A stretch of 64,000 bases of DNA from SHLQ01 sp033344795 (lineage in GTDB: Bacteria; Actinomycetota; Acidimicrobiia; Acidimicrobiales; SHLQ01): NCBI GenBank assembly GCA_033344795.1, contig JAWPMS010000001.1, forward strand, positions 1,054,001 through 1,118,000, in the 5' to 3' direction. Each line of letters starts with the position of its first letter. Positions within the stretch are counted from its first letter, which is position 1. Positions 43,710-52,221 of this stretch are shown piece after piece. The notes under the pieces were generated by a model. That model did no database searches. It saw only the letters and a list, made by a program, of their open reading frames with translations, and was not told the origin of the DNA. Made by a program: the position numbers and the translations under genes.

Positions 43710-44531
43710 GTGGGAAAGACCGATCTGAATCACGAGGGTGTCGAACTGACCGACACTTCTGCCGCAAAGCTTCGCAAGCTCAATCTTGGCGCAGGCGTCC
43801 TGCACCTCATCACCGGCGTGCTGATGCTGGTGCTCGGCGATCTCGACTTCGACCTACCGGTCAGCTCGTTCAACATCAGCGGACCTCCCGGCACCGCGCT
43901 CGACAACGGCGTACTCGCCGAACAGTTCGGCATACCCCTCGCGATTGGCGTCGCCGCATTCTCGCTGTTGTCGGCCTTCTTCCACTTCCTCATCGCCCTC
44001 GTGGTGTTCCCCAAGTACAAGTCCGAACTTCGTCACGGCCGGAACCGATTCCGCTGGGTCGAGTACGCGCTCTCGTCGACCCTGATGATGGTGTTGATCG
44101 CCGCCACCACGGGTATCACCGACATGGCCGCGCTGATCGCCCTGGCTTTTGCCAACATCTCGATGATCCTCTTCGGTTGGATCATGGAGATGGTCAACTC
44201 GAACGAAGACGTCCAGCGGAAGAATGTCTGGTGGTCGCCGTTCTGGATGGGCTGCGTGGCCGGCATCGGCCCCTGGCTCGCCATCTTGATACCGCTCTGG
44301 TTCAACGTGAGCGAAGAGGGCGCACAAGGCCCTCCTGGTTTCGTCTACGGCATCATCGTGTCGATCTTCTTCTTCTTCAACACCTTCGCCATCAACCAGT
44401 GGCTCCAGTACCGAGGCAAGGGACGCTGGGCCGACTACCTCCACGGCGAACGGGTCTACATCATCTTGAGCTTCGTAGCGAAGAGCGTCCTCGCCTGGCA
44501 GATCTTCGCCAACACATTGATCCCCACGTAA
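43710..44531 (+). CDS. Heliorhodopsin
   Basis: A 273-aa seven-helix retinal protein. The heliorhodopsin signatures are evident: FRWVEYALSSTLMMVLIA with the counterion-position Glu118, GWIMEMVN, and SFVAKSVLAWQIFA with the retinal Schiff-base Lys258. Conserved histidines occur at 32 and 92. Heliorhodopsins sit in the membrane with the amino terminus inside, opposite to type 1 rhodopsins; their photocycle is slow and no pumping is known, so a sensory or enzyme-modulating role is usual in the literature. It starts with GTG, with GGAGGT at about 43698-43703. Retinal synthesis genes are not in the window. It is followed by a carbonic anhydrase gene after 131 bp. Confidence 0.95.
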   Translation: MGKTDLNHEGVELTDTSAAKLRKLNLGAGVLHLITGVLMLVLGDLDFDLPVSSFNISGPPGTALDNGVLAEQFGIPLAIGVAAFSLLSAFFHFLIALVVFPKYKSELRHGRNRFRWVEYALSSTLMMVLIAATTGITDMAALIALAFANISMILFGWIMEMVNSNEDVQRKNVWWSPFWMGCVAGIGPWLAILIPLWFNVSEEGAQGPPGFVYGIIVSIFFFFNTFAINQWLQYRGKGRWADYLHGERVYIILSFVAKSVLAWQIFANTLIPT

Positions 44532-44662
44532 GGGTCCCAGTAGTCGGAGCCTCGCCGGTCATTCGGGCGCGAACATTGCGCCGGTTGTACGTAGGCATCC
44601 GACCGAATCTGCATAAGGTTTCGTCCGTGGTGCGCAGGCACTGACCTCGAGAGGACTCCCCG

Positions 44663-45169
44663 ATGACGGAACCATTTTCGCCAAATGTCGACGAGCTCGT
44701 CGGCTACAACGCTGCGCAGGGCGAAGACTTCGCCGACGCTGACCTGCCCGGCTCGCCGACTCGGAACCTCGCCATCGTCACGTGCATGGACTCGAGGATC
44801 GACCCCTACAAGGTCCTCGGTTTGAACAACGGCGAAGCCCACATCATGCGCAATGCTGGCGGCGTCATCACCGACGACATGATCCGGTCGCTCTGCCTCT
44901 CACAGCGATACCTGGGCACCCGCGAGATCATCGTCATTCACCACACCGACTGTGGCCTGCAGAAGGTCGACGAAGCAGAGTTCCGCGAGCAGCTGCAGGA
45001 CGAGCTCGGCGTGAAGCCATCGTGGTCGGTCGAGGCATTCGCCGACCCGTACGTCGATGTGCGCCAGTCGATCCAACGCCTGCTGCACACACCGTTCCTT
45101 CCGCACAAAGACCACATCTCCGGGTTCGTGTACGACGTGACCGACGGGCTCCTGCACCCGGTCACCTAG
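44663..45169 (+). CDS. Beta-class carbonic anhydrase
   Basis: A 168-aa enzyme hydrating CO2 to bicarbonate in the cytoplasm. The zinc ligands are present in VTCMDSRIDP (Cys41, with the Asp43-Arg45 dyad) and IHHTDCGLQ (His94, Cys97). The length matches the short Rv1284-like subgroup common in actinobacteria. The ATG is preceded by GAGAGGA. It is on the same strand as the heliorhodopsin gene, 131 bp away, so cotranscription is possible but not shown. It is convergent with the GNAT gene, with only 8 bp between stops. Confidence 0.93.
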   Translation: MTEPFSPNVDELVGYNAAQGEDFADADLPGSPTRNLAIVTCMDSRIDPYKVLGLNNGEAHIMRNAGGVITDDMIRSLCLSQRYLGTREIIVIHHTDCGLQKVDEAEFREQLQDELGVKPSWSVEAFADPYVDVRQSIQRLLHTPFLPHKDHISGFVYDVTDGLLHPVT

Positions 45170-45177
45170 GCCTCGGC

Positions 45178-45735
45178 TCAGGACAACGCAACCGGCCTCA
45201 GATCGGCCGGCACGTCACCCTCTGCATACGAGCAGAACACACGCGACGTGGGCTCGGCTGGTTCGCCGTACCACGGGTCATCCACGACCCCAAGATCGGT
45301 CATCCCCACAGCCAACGCGACCTTGGCCGAAGCCTCGTTCTGCGGCCACATCAACGCCCAGATTCGATCGGCCCCGCCCGGCCGCAACGCCGCATGCAAA
45401 AGCGCCTGCGCTGCCTCCCTGGCATAGCCATGGCCAGACGAATCCGGGTGCAGATACCAACCGATCGTCGTCTCGGCGCCGTCCGGGGTCAGATGCAGGC
45501 TCACCGAACCAACCGGCGGCCGGTCGTGAGGGACCACCGCCCAGTGCCCGAGCACTCCACGCTCATCGATGACCTTGCTCCAGCGCCCGATCGCCTCGAA
45601 CGCTTCGTCGATGTGCGTCCACGCGTCGGGCTTCGACAGCCACTTCGCCACATCAGGAATGGTCCGAATTGCAAACAGCCGCTCGGCATCTCGCACGTGC
45701 CACGGCCGAATGGTCAGACGCTCGGTCTCGAGCAC
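45178..45735 (-). CDS. GNAT family N-acetyltransferase
   Basis: About 185 aa from GTG 45735 (LETERLTIRPWHVRDAERL), the usual start of the RimJ/RimL subgroup. Longer starts would run into the upstream SDR gene. The acetyl-CoA site is seen in LHPDSSGHGYAREAAQALLHA (the Q/RxxGxG/A loop variant), followed by a WPQNEASAKVALAVGM segment typical of these proteins. The acceptor is unknown; small-molecule or ribosomal-protein acetylation are usual in the family. It is 28 bp downstream of the atypical SDR and probably in one unit with it. Confidence 0.85.
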   Translation of the reverse strand: MLETERLTIRPWHVRDAERLFAIRTIPDVAKWLSKPDAWTHIDEAFEAIGRWSKVIDERGVLGHWAVVPHDRPPVGSVSLHLTPDGAETTIGWYLHPDSSGHGYAREAAQALLHAALRPGGADRIWALMWPQNEASAKVALAVGMTDLGVVDDPWYGEPAEPTSRVFCSYAEGDVPADLRPVALS

Positions 45736-45763
45736 GCGGAGTCTCAACAGGCGCTCGATTTGT

Positions 45764-46510
45764 TCACTGTGCCGACCAACCGCCGTCGAAGCCCACGACC
45801 TGCCCGGTCTGAAAGCGCGCCGTTCCATCGAGGAACACCCGACAGAATTGGGCGAACTCTTCCATCGTTCCCAGCCGGTGCATCGGCACGTTCTTCTCGA
45901 CCTTGGCCATGACCTCGGGGTCGTCGGCTCCTGTCGCCGCGCGGAACCCGGCGAAGTCCATGAAGTTCGTACCGACTGCGTTGACCTGCACTCCCGTACC
46001 GGCCACCTCCGCAGCAGCGTTTCTGACGAGCATGTTCGCCGCGGCTCGAGTCGACGAATAGAGCGATGCCTGGGGGGTCACCTTGATGCCGGAAGCACTG
46101 GTGATTGCCAGAATCTGGCCGGCACCCGCGTCAGCCATCGGAGGCATGAACGCCCGCAGCGACCGGAACACCGCCTCCAAGTTGCCAGCCACGACCTTCG
46201 CGAAATCGGCATCGGTGGTATCGACGAGTTTCCCGAGGACGATCTCTCCGCTGAAGAAGGCTGCCGAGTCGATCCGCCCGTACGCATCCATGGCCATGTC
46301 GACAAGGCGTGGCGCCGAGGCCGGCTCGGACAAGTCGAGCGCACCGTCGACAACCCAACTGTCGGACCCCGCCGCACTCACCGCTTCGATCGTGGCCGGT
46401 TCGGGCTCGCCAAGTACGAGGTCGTAACCCGCGTTCGCCATGACCACGGCGAGCGCTGGCCCCACGAAGTGTTTGGCATCGGAAATGACGGCAACCGGCT
46501 TCTCATGCAT
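45764..46510 (-). CDS. Atypical short-chain dehydrogenase/reductase
   Basis: About 248 aa from ATG 46510. The SDR fold is recognisable from GRIDSAAFFSG, ILAITSASGIKVTPQASLYSSTRAAANML and the C-terminal GQVVGFDGGW. However, two hallmarks are altered: the TGxxxGxG NAD loop is SDAKHFVGPALA, and the YxxxK catalytic pair is YSSTR, with Lys replaced by Arg. Either cofactor binding or catalysis may be changed, so the protein may have become regulatory or may use a different chemistry. The frame stays open another 95 codons upstream, but that part is made of the 66-bp repeats and is unlikely to be translated. Confidence 0.7.
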   Translation of the reverse strand: MHEKPVAVISDAKHFVGPALAVVMANAGYDLVLGEPEPATIEAVSAAGSDSWVVDGALDLSEPASAPRLVDMAMDAYGRIDSAAFFSGEIVLGKLVDTTDADFAKVVAGNLEAVFRSLRAFMPPMADAGAGQILAITSASGIKVTPQASLYSSTRAAANMLVRNAAAEVAGTGVQVNAVGTNFMDFAGFRAATGADDPEVMAKVEKNVPMHRLGTMEEFAQFCRVFLDGTARFQTGQVVGFDGGWSAQ

Positions 46511-46526
46511 ATTCAGCACCGTACTT

Positions 46527-46658
46527 CGCGCTGACGAAGCCAAACACGGAACAAAGAAAGCGGTCAGTCGCCAGCGAGGTCGAGGCCGCATGCGCGCTGA
46601 CGAAGCCAAACACGGAACAAAGAAAGTGGTCGGTTGCCAGCGAGGACGTGGTGGCGTG
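46527..46658. repeat. Tandem 66-bp repeat, two copies
   Basis: Two adjacent units begin CGCGCTGACGAAGCC at 46527 and 46593 and share nearly the whole first half (GAAGCCAAACACGGAACAAAG). A third, partial relative begins GCGCTGACGAAGCC at 46701. The period is a multiple of three and both strands stay open, but no function is evident. Confidence 0.75.
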
Positions 46659-46710
46659 GCCGCAGGCGGAGCGCGTGTCGATGAGGGCGGGGCGGCATGT
46701 GCGCTGACGA

Positions 46711-46761
46711 AGCCCGACCTTGGTGAAGCGAGCGAAGCGATGCGCAACCCGGAGGGCGAAG
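46711..46761. repeat. Dispersed repeat, copy 1
   Basis: About 51 bp from AGCCCGACCTTGG to GGAGGGCGAAG closely match 54976-55026, with roughly four of five bases the same by eye. Both copies lie in gene-free sequence. This looks like a genome-wide interspersed element, but its boundaries cannot be fixed from two copies. Confidence 0.55.
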
Positions 46762-46804
46762 TCAGTGGGCGGGCCGCCCCGACCAGCAGGGGCAATGCGA
46801 AACG

Positions 46805-46816
46805 CCCGCTTTCGGG
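46805..46816 (-). terminator. Short hairpin downstream of the SRP RNA
   Basis: On the minus strand CCCGAAAGCGGG forms a four-base stem with a four-base loop followed by CGTTT. It lies just past the SRP RNA end and may stop its transcription, though the T run is short. Confidence 0.45.
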
Positions 46817-46817
46817 A

Positions 46818-46923
46818 GTGACGGCCAGGCGATCTGCGGCACACGGCAGGCATCGCTGAGAGCTGCTGCCTTCCGGCCCTGACCCGGTTCACGAGCTCCC
46901 GTTGCACAGGACCCGACCGTCAC
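46818..46923 (-). ncRNA. ffs: Signal recognition particle RNA (small bacterial type)
   Basis: The minus strand contains GGGTCAGGGCCGGAAGGCAG, the highly conserved SRP54-binding loop of bacterial 4.5S RNA, flanked by AGCTCGTGAACC and CAGCTCTCAGCG arms. The outer ends GTGACGGTC and GGCCGTCAC pair as a nine-base closing stem, giving about 106 nt, the usual size for the short form. With Ffh and FtsY it would target membrane proteins to the translocon. Ends are set by the closing stem and may differ by a few bases. Confidence 0.92.
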
Positions 46924-47135
46924 ACCCCAAAGCGGGCTTGCATTCATGATACGCCACGCAGCCGGAGCGCCACACCTCGGCGCCCGAACACAAGTCAAAG
47001 GTGGCGCACAGTTTGCTCGGGGACGAATTATCACCCAGCGCAAGATGAAAACTACAGTCCGCAGGCGATGTGCATGTTGCACATCAAAGAGTGCTGCAGC
47101 GAGGCGCGGAATGCGGCACAGAATTGGGGAGAACA

Positions 47136-47495
47136 ATGGTTCAAGAATTCAAAGACTTCATCAATAACGGCAACGTGTTTCACACGGCGGTCGGTCTGAT
47201 CATGGCCTTGGCATTTGCGCCAGTCGTGACCGGTTTCATCGACAACATCATCATGCCAATCGTGGCCGCGATCTTCGGTGAGCCGAACTTCAACGACATC
47301 TCGATCGGTATCGGAGACGCCGAAATTCTCATCGGCGCATGGATCACGATCGTGGTCGGCTTCTTGCTGCTCGCACTGGTGATGTTCTTCTTGGTGCGGA
47401 TGTACAACAAGGCCAACCCGCCAGAGCCAGAAGACGACGGCCCAAGCGAAGTTGATCTCCTGACCGAGATCCGCGACGGTCTCGCCAAGGGCTAG
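47136..47495 (+). CDS. mscL: Large-conductance mechanosensitive channel
   Basis: A 119-aa membrane protein that opens on membrane tension to release solutes during hypo-osmotic shock. It begins MVQEFKDFINNGNVFHTAVG, the N-terminal amphipathic helix and start of TM1, continuing LIMALAFAPVVTGFIDNIIMPI. TM2 is WITIVVGFLLLALVMFFLVR, followed by a cytoplasmic acidic helix. The ATG at 47136 has GGGGAG just upstream; the longer frame reading through 47070 is not needed. A strong terminator follows at 47544. Confidence 0.94.
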   Translation: MVQEFKDFINNGNVFHTAVGLIMALAFAPVVTGFIDNIIMPIVAAIFGEPNFNDISIGIGDAEILIGAWITIVVGFLLLALVMFFLVRMYNKANPPEPEDDGPSEVDLLTEIRDGLAKG

Positions 47496-47543
47496 TCAAC
47501 GGGGCTTACCCAAGACATCTGCGGTTGACCGCAGCGAAACGAG

Positions 47544-47567
47544 GCGGCGCCGAGCTATCGGCGCCGC
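47544..47567 (+). terminator. Intrinsic terminator after mscL
   Basis: A ten-base-pair perfect stem (GCGGCGCCGA / TCGGCGCCGC) with a GCTA loop, followed by TTTCGTCGTTTTC, 49 bp past the mscL stop. Confidence 0.85.
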
Positions 47568-47607
47568 TTTCGTCGTTTTCGGGCGACGACGCCAATACCC
47601 TCAGCTC

Positions 47608-49581
47608 ATGCATCCAATGCAAGTGCTCCACTCCATGAGCAGCGGACCCGACTCGCCGAAAGGCATCGATCGACAGACCGTTCGACGCGTCTGGAGCTTC
47701 TCCGGTCCGTATCGAATGATGATCATCGGATTCATCTTCCTGATCATCGTCGGCACGATTATCGGTCTCGTTCCGACCCTGGCGTTCGGCGACATCATCG
47801 ACAACGCCATCCCGATCGGACAAGAGACTGGCGATCGCTCGCGCCTCAACACCCTCGGCGCCATCGTCGTCGTCGCCGCACTGCTGTCCGCCGGCGTCTC
47901 GATGCTCGAACGGTGGCTGTCCAGCCGAATCGGCGAAGGCATCATCTACGACCTGCGCGACAAGTTGTTCCGCCACGTGCAAGACATGCCGCTCGGCTTC
48001 TTCACGCAAACCCAAACCGGTGCACTGATCTCGCGCCTGAACAACGACGTGATCGGCGCGCAACGCGCGTTCACGACGTTCCTGTCGACGGTCATCGGAA
48101 ACGTCATCAACCTCGGCATCACGCTCGTGACCATGTTCGCCATCGAGTGGCGGCTTACTCTCCTCAGCCTGATCATCCTGCCGTTCTTCCTCATCCCGTC
48201 TCGTCGAGTCGGCGCACGCATGGCCGACATCACACGCGAGTCGATGGAACTCAACGCATCGATGAACACCACGATGACCGAACGGTTCAACGTGAGCGGT
48301 GCGATGCTCGTCAAGCTCTTCGGCCAGCCGCGTGTCGAAGCCGATGACTTCGCCAACCGAGCTTCACGAGTGCGCGACATCGGGATCCGATCGGCCATGC
48401 TGGCTCGCGTCTTCATGACCGCAATGACGCTGGTTGGAGCATTGGGCACCGCGGCGATCTACTGGATCGGTGGTCGCATGGTCATCAACGACACGATCAC
48501 GCTCGGCAACCTCGCCGTCCTCAGCCTGCTGGTCGTGCGGGTCTACCTGCCGCTCACGGCGCTGAGCAACGCTCGCGTCGATGTGACCAGCGCCCTCGTC
48601 AGCTTCGAGCGAGTCTTTGAGATTCTCGACATGGAGAACCCGATCGTCGACGCCGACGATGCCACCGAACTACGCGACGTGAAGGGCCACATCAAGTTTG
48701 ATGGCGTGGTCTTCACCTATCCGAGCTCCGACGAGTCGACCATCGCCTCACTCGAAGATGGCAACACCCGCCGGATGCCCAATCGTGGTCCCGGCAAAAA
48801 CATGGGCGCCGGCATCATCCCCGTGACCCGAGGACCCAACTACACGCCGGGCCCCGGAGTCGAACGCGAAGTGCTGCACGGCGTCGATCTCGAGATCCAA
48901 TCGGGACAACTCGTCGCGATCGTCGGCCCTTCGGGTGCCGGCAAGTCCACCCTGCTCAACCTCGTGCCCCGGCTTTACGACGTCACCGGCGGCGTCATCG
49001 AAGTCGACGGCGTCGACATCCGCACGGTCACCCAAGACAGCTTGCGGCGATCGATCGGCGTGGTGAATCAAGACCCACACATGTTCCACGACACCGTCGG
49101 TGCAAACCTCCGATACGCAAACCCAACAGCGACCGATGAGCAGCTCATCGAAGCCACCAAGGCCGCCCGCATCCACGAGGTGATCGACGCACTGCCAGAC
49201 GGCTTCGACACGGTGGTTGGCGAACGCGGCTACCGCTTGTCCGGCGGCGAAAAGCAGCGCCTGGCCATCGCCCGCATGTTGTTGAAAGACCCGTCGATCG
49301 TCATCCTCGATGAAGCCACGAGCCATCTCGACACCGAGAACGAACACCTGATCCAACAAGCGCTCGAGCATGCGCTGAAGGGTCGAACCTCTCTCGTGAT
49401 CGCTCATCGCCTCTCCACGATCACCTCAGCAGACCAGATCATCGTCGTTGACGAAGGACGGGTCGTCGAGCAGGGAACCCACGAAGAGCTCCGAGCACTC
49501 GGTGGGCTTTACGATTCGCTCTACGAGAACCTCCTGCGCGTTGACGAACCTCCACGGGACGCCGTCACAGCCGACCGCTAA
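47608..49581 (+). CDS. ABC transporter, fused permease and ATPase, with an insertion in the ATPase domain
   Basis: A 657-aa half-transporter: six-helix membrane domain (about 35-330) with coupling-helix motifs (DMPLGFFTQTQTGALISRL), then an ATPase domain. Walker A GPSGAGKST, Q-loop GVVNQDPHMFHD, signature LSGGEKQRLA, Walker B IVILDEATSHLD and VIAHRLS are all present. Between the A-loop (FTYPSSDE) and the second strand (VLHGVDLEI) there is an unusual insertion of about 45 residues rich in Gly, Pro, Arg and Asn (SLEDGNTRR ... TPGPGVERE). The substrate is unknown; the closest layout is multidrug/lipid exporters. Only 10 bp separate it from xseA. Confidence 0.9.
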   Translation: MHPMQVLHSMSSGPDSPKGIDRQTVRRVWSFSGPYRMMIIGFIFLIIVGTIIGLVPTLAFGDIIDNAIPIGQETGDRSRLNTLGAIVVVAALLSAGVSMLERWLSSRIGEGIIYDLRDKLFRHVQDMPLGFFTQTQTGALISRLNNDVIGAQRAFTTFLSTVIGNVINLGITLVTMFAIEWRLTLLSLIILPFFLIPSRRVGARMADITRESMELNASMNTTMTERFNVSGAMLVKLFGQPRVEADDFANRASRVRDIGIRSAMLARVFMTAMTLVGALGTAAIYWIGGRMVINDTITLGNLAVLSLLVVRVYLPLTALSNARVDVTSALVSFERVFEILDMENPIVDADDATELRDVKGHIKFDGVVFTYPSSDESTIASLEDGNTRRMPNRGPGKNMGAGIIPVTRGPNYTPGPGVEREVLHGVDLEIQSGQLVAIVGPSGAGKSTLLNLVPRLYDVTGGVIEVDGVDIRTVTQDSLRRSIGVVNQDPHMFHDTVGANLRYANPTATDEQLIEATKAARIHEVIDALPDGFDTVVGERGYRLSGGEKQRLAIARMLLKDPSIVILDEATSHLDTENEHLIQQALEHALKGRTSLVIAHRLSTITSADQIIVVDEGRVVEQGTHEELRALGGLYDSLYENLLRVDEPPRDAVTADR

Positions 49582-49591
49582 CGTCCCTCGC

Positions 49592-50893
49592 ATGTTCTCC
49601 GATGACGTCGAGCACACTCCCCCGCCTCCGCCGCGGGACGAGCCCAGCTTCACCGTCGCCCAGCTCAACCAGATCATCGGTGGCGCGATCCAACAGCTCT
49701 TCCCCGACGACCTCTGGGTCGAGGGTGAGATCTCCAATCTCAATCGATCACGCGCCGGTCACGTGTACTTCGACCTGGTCGAACCGGCGACACCAGGTAC
49801 CACGTCTGAGGCACGGCTCTCTGTGGTGTTGTTCAGCCAAACCAAACAGATCGTCAACAACCAGCTGAAACGTCAAAACGTCGGTCGGCTCGTCGACGGT
49901 ATGGCGGTTCGAATCAGGGCCGCCGTCGACTTTTACCAGCAGCAAGGCCGCCTGCAGCTCCGGATGACGGGAATCGACCCTCGCTACATCCTTGCCGCGA
50001 TGGCCGCCGAACGAGACGCCCTCATCGCCCGGCTACACGCCGACGGCGTCACCGAACTGAACAAGCTCCTCCCCATTCCGCTCGTGCCACTGCGCATCGG
50101 TCTGGTCACCAGCGAAGGCAGCGCCGCGGCCGCCGACTTCGTCACCGAACTCGAGGCGACCGGCTTCTCCTTCAGCGTCACCATGTGCGACACCCGCGTC
50201 CAAGGCGACCTGGCACCGGCAACCCTCGTCGCGGCACTCCGCACGATGTACCGGTCATCGTTCGACGTCATCGTTCTCATTCGTGGCGGCGGCTCACGCG
50301 GCGACCTGGCCGTGTTCGACAACGAAGAACTCGCGCGCACGATCGCTCAGGCACCCGTCCCGGTGCTCACCGGAATCGGACATGAGATCGATCGATCGGT
50401 CGCCGATGTGGTCGCGCACACCTCTCTCAAGACGCCGACTGCGGTCGCTTCCGCGCTGGCGGCCAGCGTGGCTCGATACGTCGAACACGTCGAGACGCAG
50501 TGGCACAACATCACGATCGTCGCCGACTCCGCTACCCGCGTCGCCGAGCAACATTTGGGGGCACTGGCGCGTCGGGGAGCGCTCGCTGGTCGCGAAGGGC
50601 TTCAACTGGCCGACGAACGTTTGACCAGCCAGGCCAAAGACCTGCCCAAACTCGCCGACCGGGCGCTTCGCGATGCGACCGCCCAGATCGATCATCTCGA
50701 CGCCCGAGTTCGTGCCGCCGACCCCGCAGTGCTTCTGCGACGCGGATGGTCGATCACGAGATCTTCATCGGGAGCGGTCGTTCGAACCGTCGCAGATGTC
50801 GCTCCAGGGGACACACTGGTCACGGCGATCGCCGACGGCACAATCATCAGCAACGTCACACTCTCGGAGCGTGCACAGGGAGACCACGAATGA
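49592..50893 (+). CDS. xseA: Exodeoxyribonuclease VII large subunit
   Basis: About 433 aa. The start is the ATG 49592, just after the ABC gene's stop; a longer frame overlaps that gene. The N-terminal OB-fold includes LWVEGEISNLNRSRAGHVYFDLV, and the catalytic domain contains LVTSEGSAAAADFV, VIVLIRGGGSRGDLAVFDNEELAR and GIGHEIDRSVADVVAH, the DxxR and GxGHxxDxxxxD features of XseA. The C-terminal half is a coiled coil for XseB binding. The enzyme degrades single-stranded DNA in mismatch and other repair. It overlaps xseB by 4 bp. Confidence 0.95.
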   Translation: MFSDDVEHTPPPPPRDEPSFTVAQLNQIIGGAIQQLFPDDLWVEGEISNLNRSRAGHVYFDLVEPATPGTTSEARLSVVLFSQTKQIVNNQLKRQNVGRLVDGMAVRIRAAVDFYQQQGRLQLRMTGIDPRYILAAMAAERDALIARLHADGVTELNKLLPIPLVPLRIGLVTSEGSAAAADFVTELEATGFSFSVTMCDTRVQGDLAPATLVAALRTMYRSSFDVIVLIRGGGSRGDLAVFDNEELARTIAQAPVPVLTGIGHEIDRSVADVVAHTSLKTPTAVASALAASVARYVEHVETQWHNITIVADSATRVAEQHLGALARRGALAGREGLQLADERLTSQAKDLPKLADRALRDATAQIDHLDARVRAADPAVLLRRGWSITRSSSGAVVRTVADVAPGDTLVTAIADGTIISNVTLSERAQGDHE

Positions 50894-51135
50894 CGACCAC
50901 CGACGCACAGACCTCTGAAGACGAGGCCGACAATCTCACCTACACCTCCGCTGTCGCAGAGCTCGACGAGATCCTGCTCGAACTCGAAGACGAGGCGCTC
51001 GACGTGGACGTTCTCGCCGATCGTGTCGAGCGCGCATCGACACTGGTCCGCTTCTGCCGCACGCGAATCACCTCCGCACGCACCCAAGTGAGCAAGATCG
51101 TCGCCGACCTCGACGAACTGGCCACCGACGAATGA
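50890..51135 (+). CDS. xseB: Exodeoxyribonuclease VII small subunit
   Basis: An 81-aa helical protein: SAVAELDEILLELEDEALDVDVLADRVERA followed by CRTRITSARTQV, the two-helix fold of XseB. Several copies bind the coiled coil of each XseA. The ATG at 50890 overlaps the xseA stop (ATGA), and its own stop overlaps the prenyl synthase start by 4 bp, forming a tight operon. Confidence 0.93.
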   Translation: MTTTDAQTSEDEADNLTYTSAVAELDEILLELEDEALDVDVLADRVERASTLVRFCRTRITSARTQVSKIVADLDELATDE

Positions 51136-52175
51136 GTACGCCGGAAGCGCTCACCATTCCCGCGGCTCGCGTCGAGGAACGCCTCACCGAGGTCCTCAAC
51201 GGCTATCGAAACGACTGGGGGGCCATCGACTCGCTCTTTGGTGAGACCATCGATCTGCTCGAGACACTCGTTCTCGCCGGCGGCAAACGCGTCAGGCCTG
51301 CAATGGCCTATTGGGGTTTCATCGGCGCCGGCGGCGATCCGGCAGACCATGCAATTTCCAACCTCGGTGCCGCGCTCGAACTCATGCAGGCCTTCGCCCT
51401 CTTCCACGACGACGTCATGGACGGCTCGCCCACTCGGCGGGGAGAACCAACCGCGCACGTCCGCTCGATCGACGAACACGAGGCCAACAGCTGGGGTGGC
51501 GAGGCGCGTCGTTACGGCGAGAGCGTTGCCATTCTGGCGGGCGATGTGTCTCTGGTGTTGTCCGACGTGCTCCTGCACGAGGTCAACACCCATGTGCGCG
51601 CGTTGTGGAACGAGTTGCGAATCGAGGTGAATCTCGGGCAATACCTCGACGTCGTCGGCACGGCCCGCCGTGACGTTCCGCTCGCAACCGCAGAACGAAT
51701 CGTCGAATACAAGACCGCCCGATACACGATCGTTCGTCCACTGCAGATGGGCGCCGCCCTCACCGGCCGCACCGACCTCGAATCACAATTGGGCAAGATC
51801 GGCACACCACTCGGCATCGCCTTCCAGCTGCGAGACGACATGCTCGGCGCATTTGGGCAAACCGAACTCACCGGCAAGCCGGTCGGCGATGACCTCTGCG
51901 AGGGCAAACCGACACCGCTTCTGGCCCGAGCCCGCCTGGCGGCCACGCCGGCACAAGCAGACATCCTCAACCTTGTGGGCTCCGATTTGAGCGTCGACCA
52001 GGTCTCGGCGATCCAAACGGTGTTCACCAACACCGGCGCTGTGGCCGACATCGAAGCACAGATCGAATCGCTCACCAACGAGGCGCTCGACGCCATCTCA
52101 CGCACGCCACTCGTGAGCGATGCGAGCCAGCGACTCACCGAACTCGCGACATTCCTCGCAACACGCAATACCTGA
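51132..52175 (+). CDS. Polyprenyl synthetase (E-isoprenyl diphosphate synthase)
   Basis: A 347-aa trans-prenyltransferase condensing isopentenyl diphosphate onto allylic diphosphates. The first aspartate-rich motif is FALFHDDVMDGSPTRRG, with the GGKRVRPAM start typical of the family; the second is FQLRDDMLGAFG, where the last Asp of DDxxD is Gly, as in many actinobacterial geranylgeranyl-type enzymes. The product could be C20 or longer and serve carotenoid, quinone or lipid-carrier synthesis. Coupled to xseB by overlap. If carotenoid, it could also bear on retinal supply for the heliorhodopsin, but this is inference only. Confidence 0.9.
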   Translation: MSTPEALTIPAARVEERLTEVLNGYRNDWGAIDSLFGETIDLLETLVLAGGKRVRPAMAYWGFIGAGGDPADHAISNLGAALELMQAFALFHDDVMDGSPTRRGEPTAHVRSIDEHEANSWGGEARRYGESVAILAGDVSLVLSDVLLHEVNTHVRALWNELRIEVNLGQYLDVVGTARRDVPLATAERIVEYKTARYTIVRPLQMGAALTGRTDLESQLGKIGTPLGIAFQLRDDMLGAFGQTELTGKPVGDDLCEGKPTPLLARARLAATPAQADILNLVGSDLSVDQVSAIQTVFTNTGAVADIEAQIESLTNEALDAISRTPLVSDASQRLTELATFLATRNT

Positions 52176-52221
52176 GCCGCCTACGAGTGGAAAACCCGAG
52201 TGCAGGCGGTTGGCTCTAGGG

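Noticed and set aside
43258..43728. Plus-strand open frame over the tRNA-Ser gene
   Set aside because: It runs straight through a well-formed tRNA and has no motif.
46511..46795. N-terminal extension of the atypical SDR
   Set aside because: This part is composed of the tandem and dispersed repeats; SDR homology starts right after the ATG at 46510.
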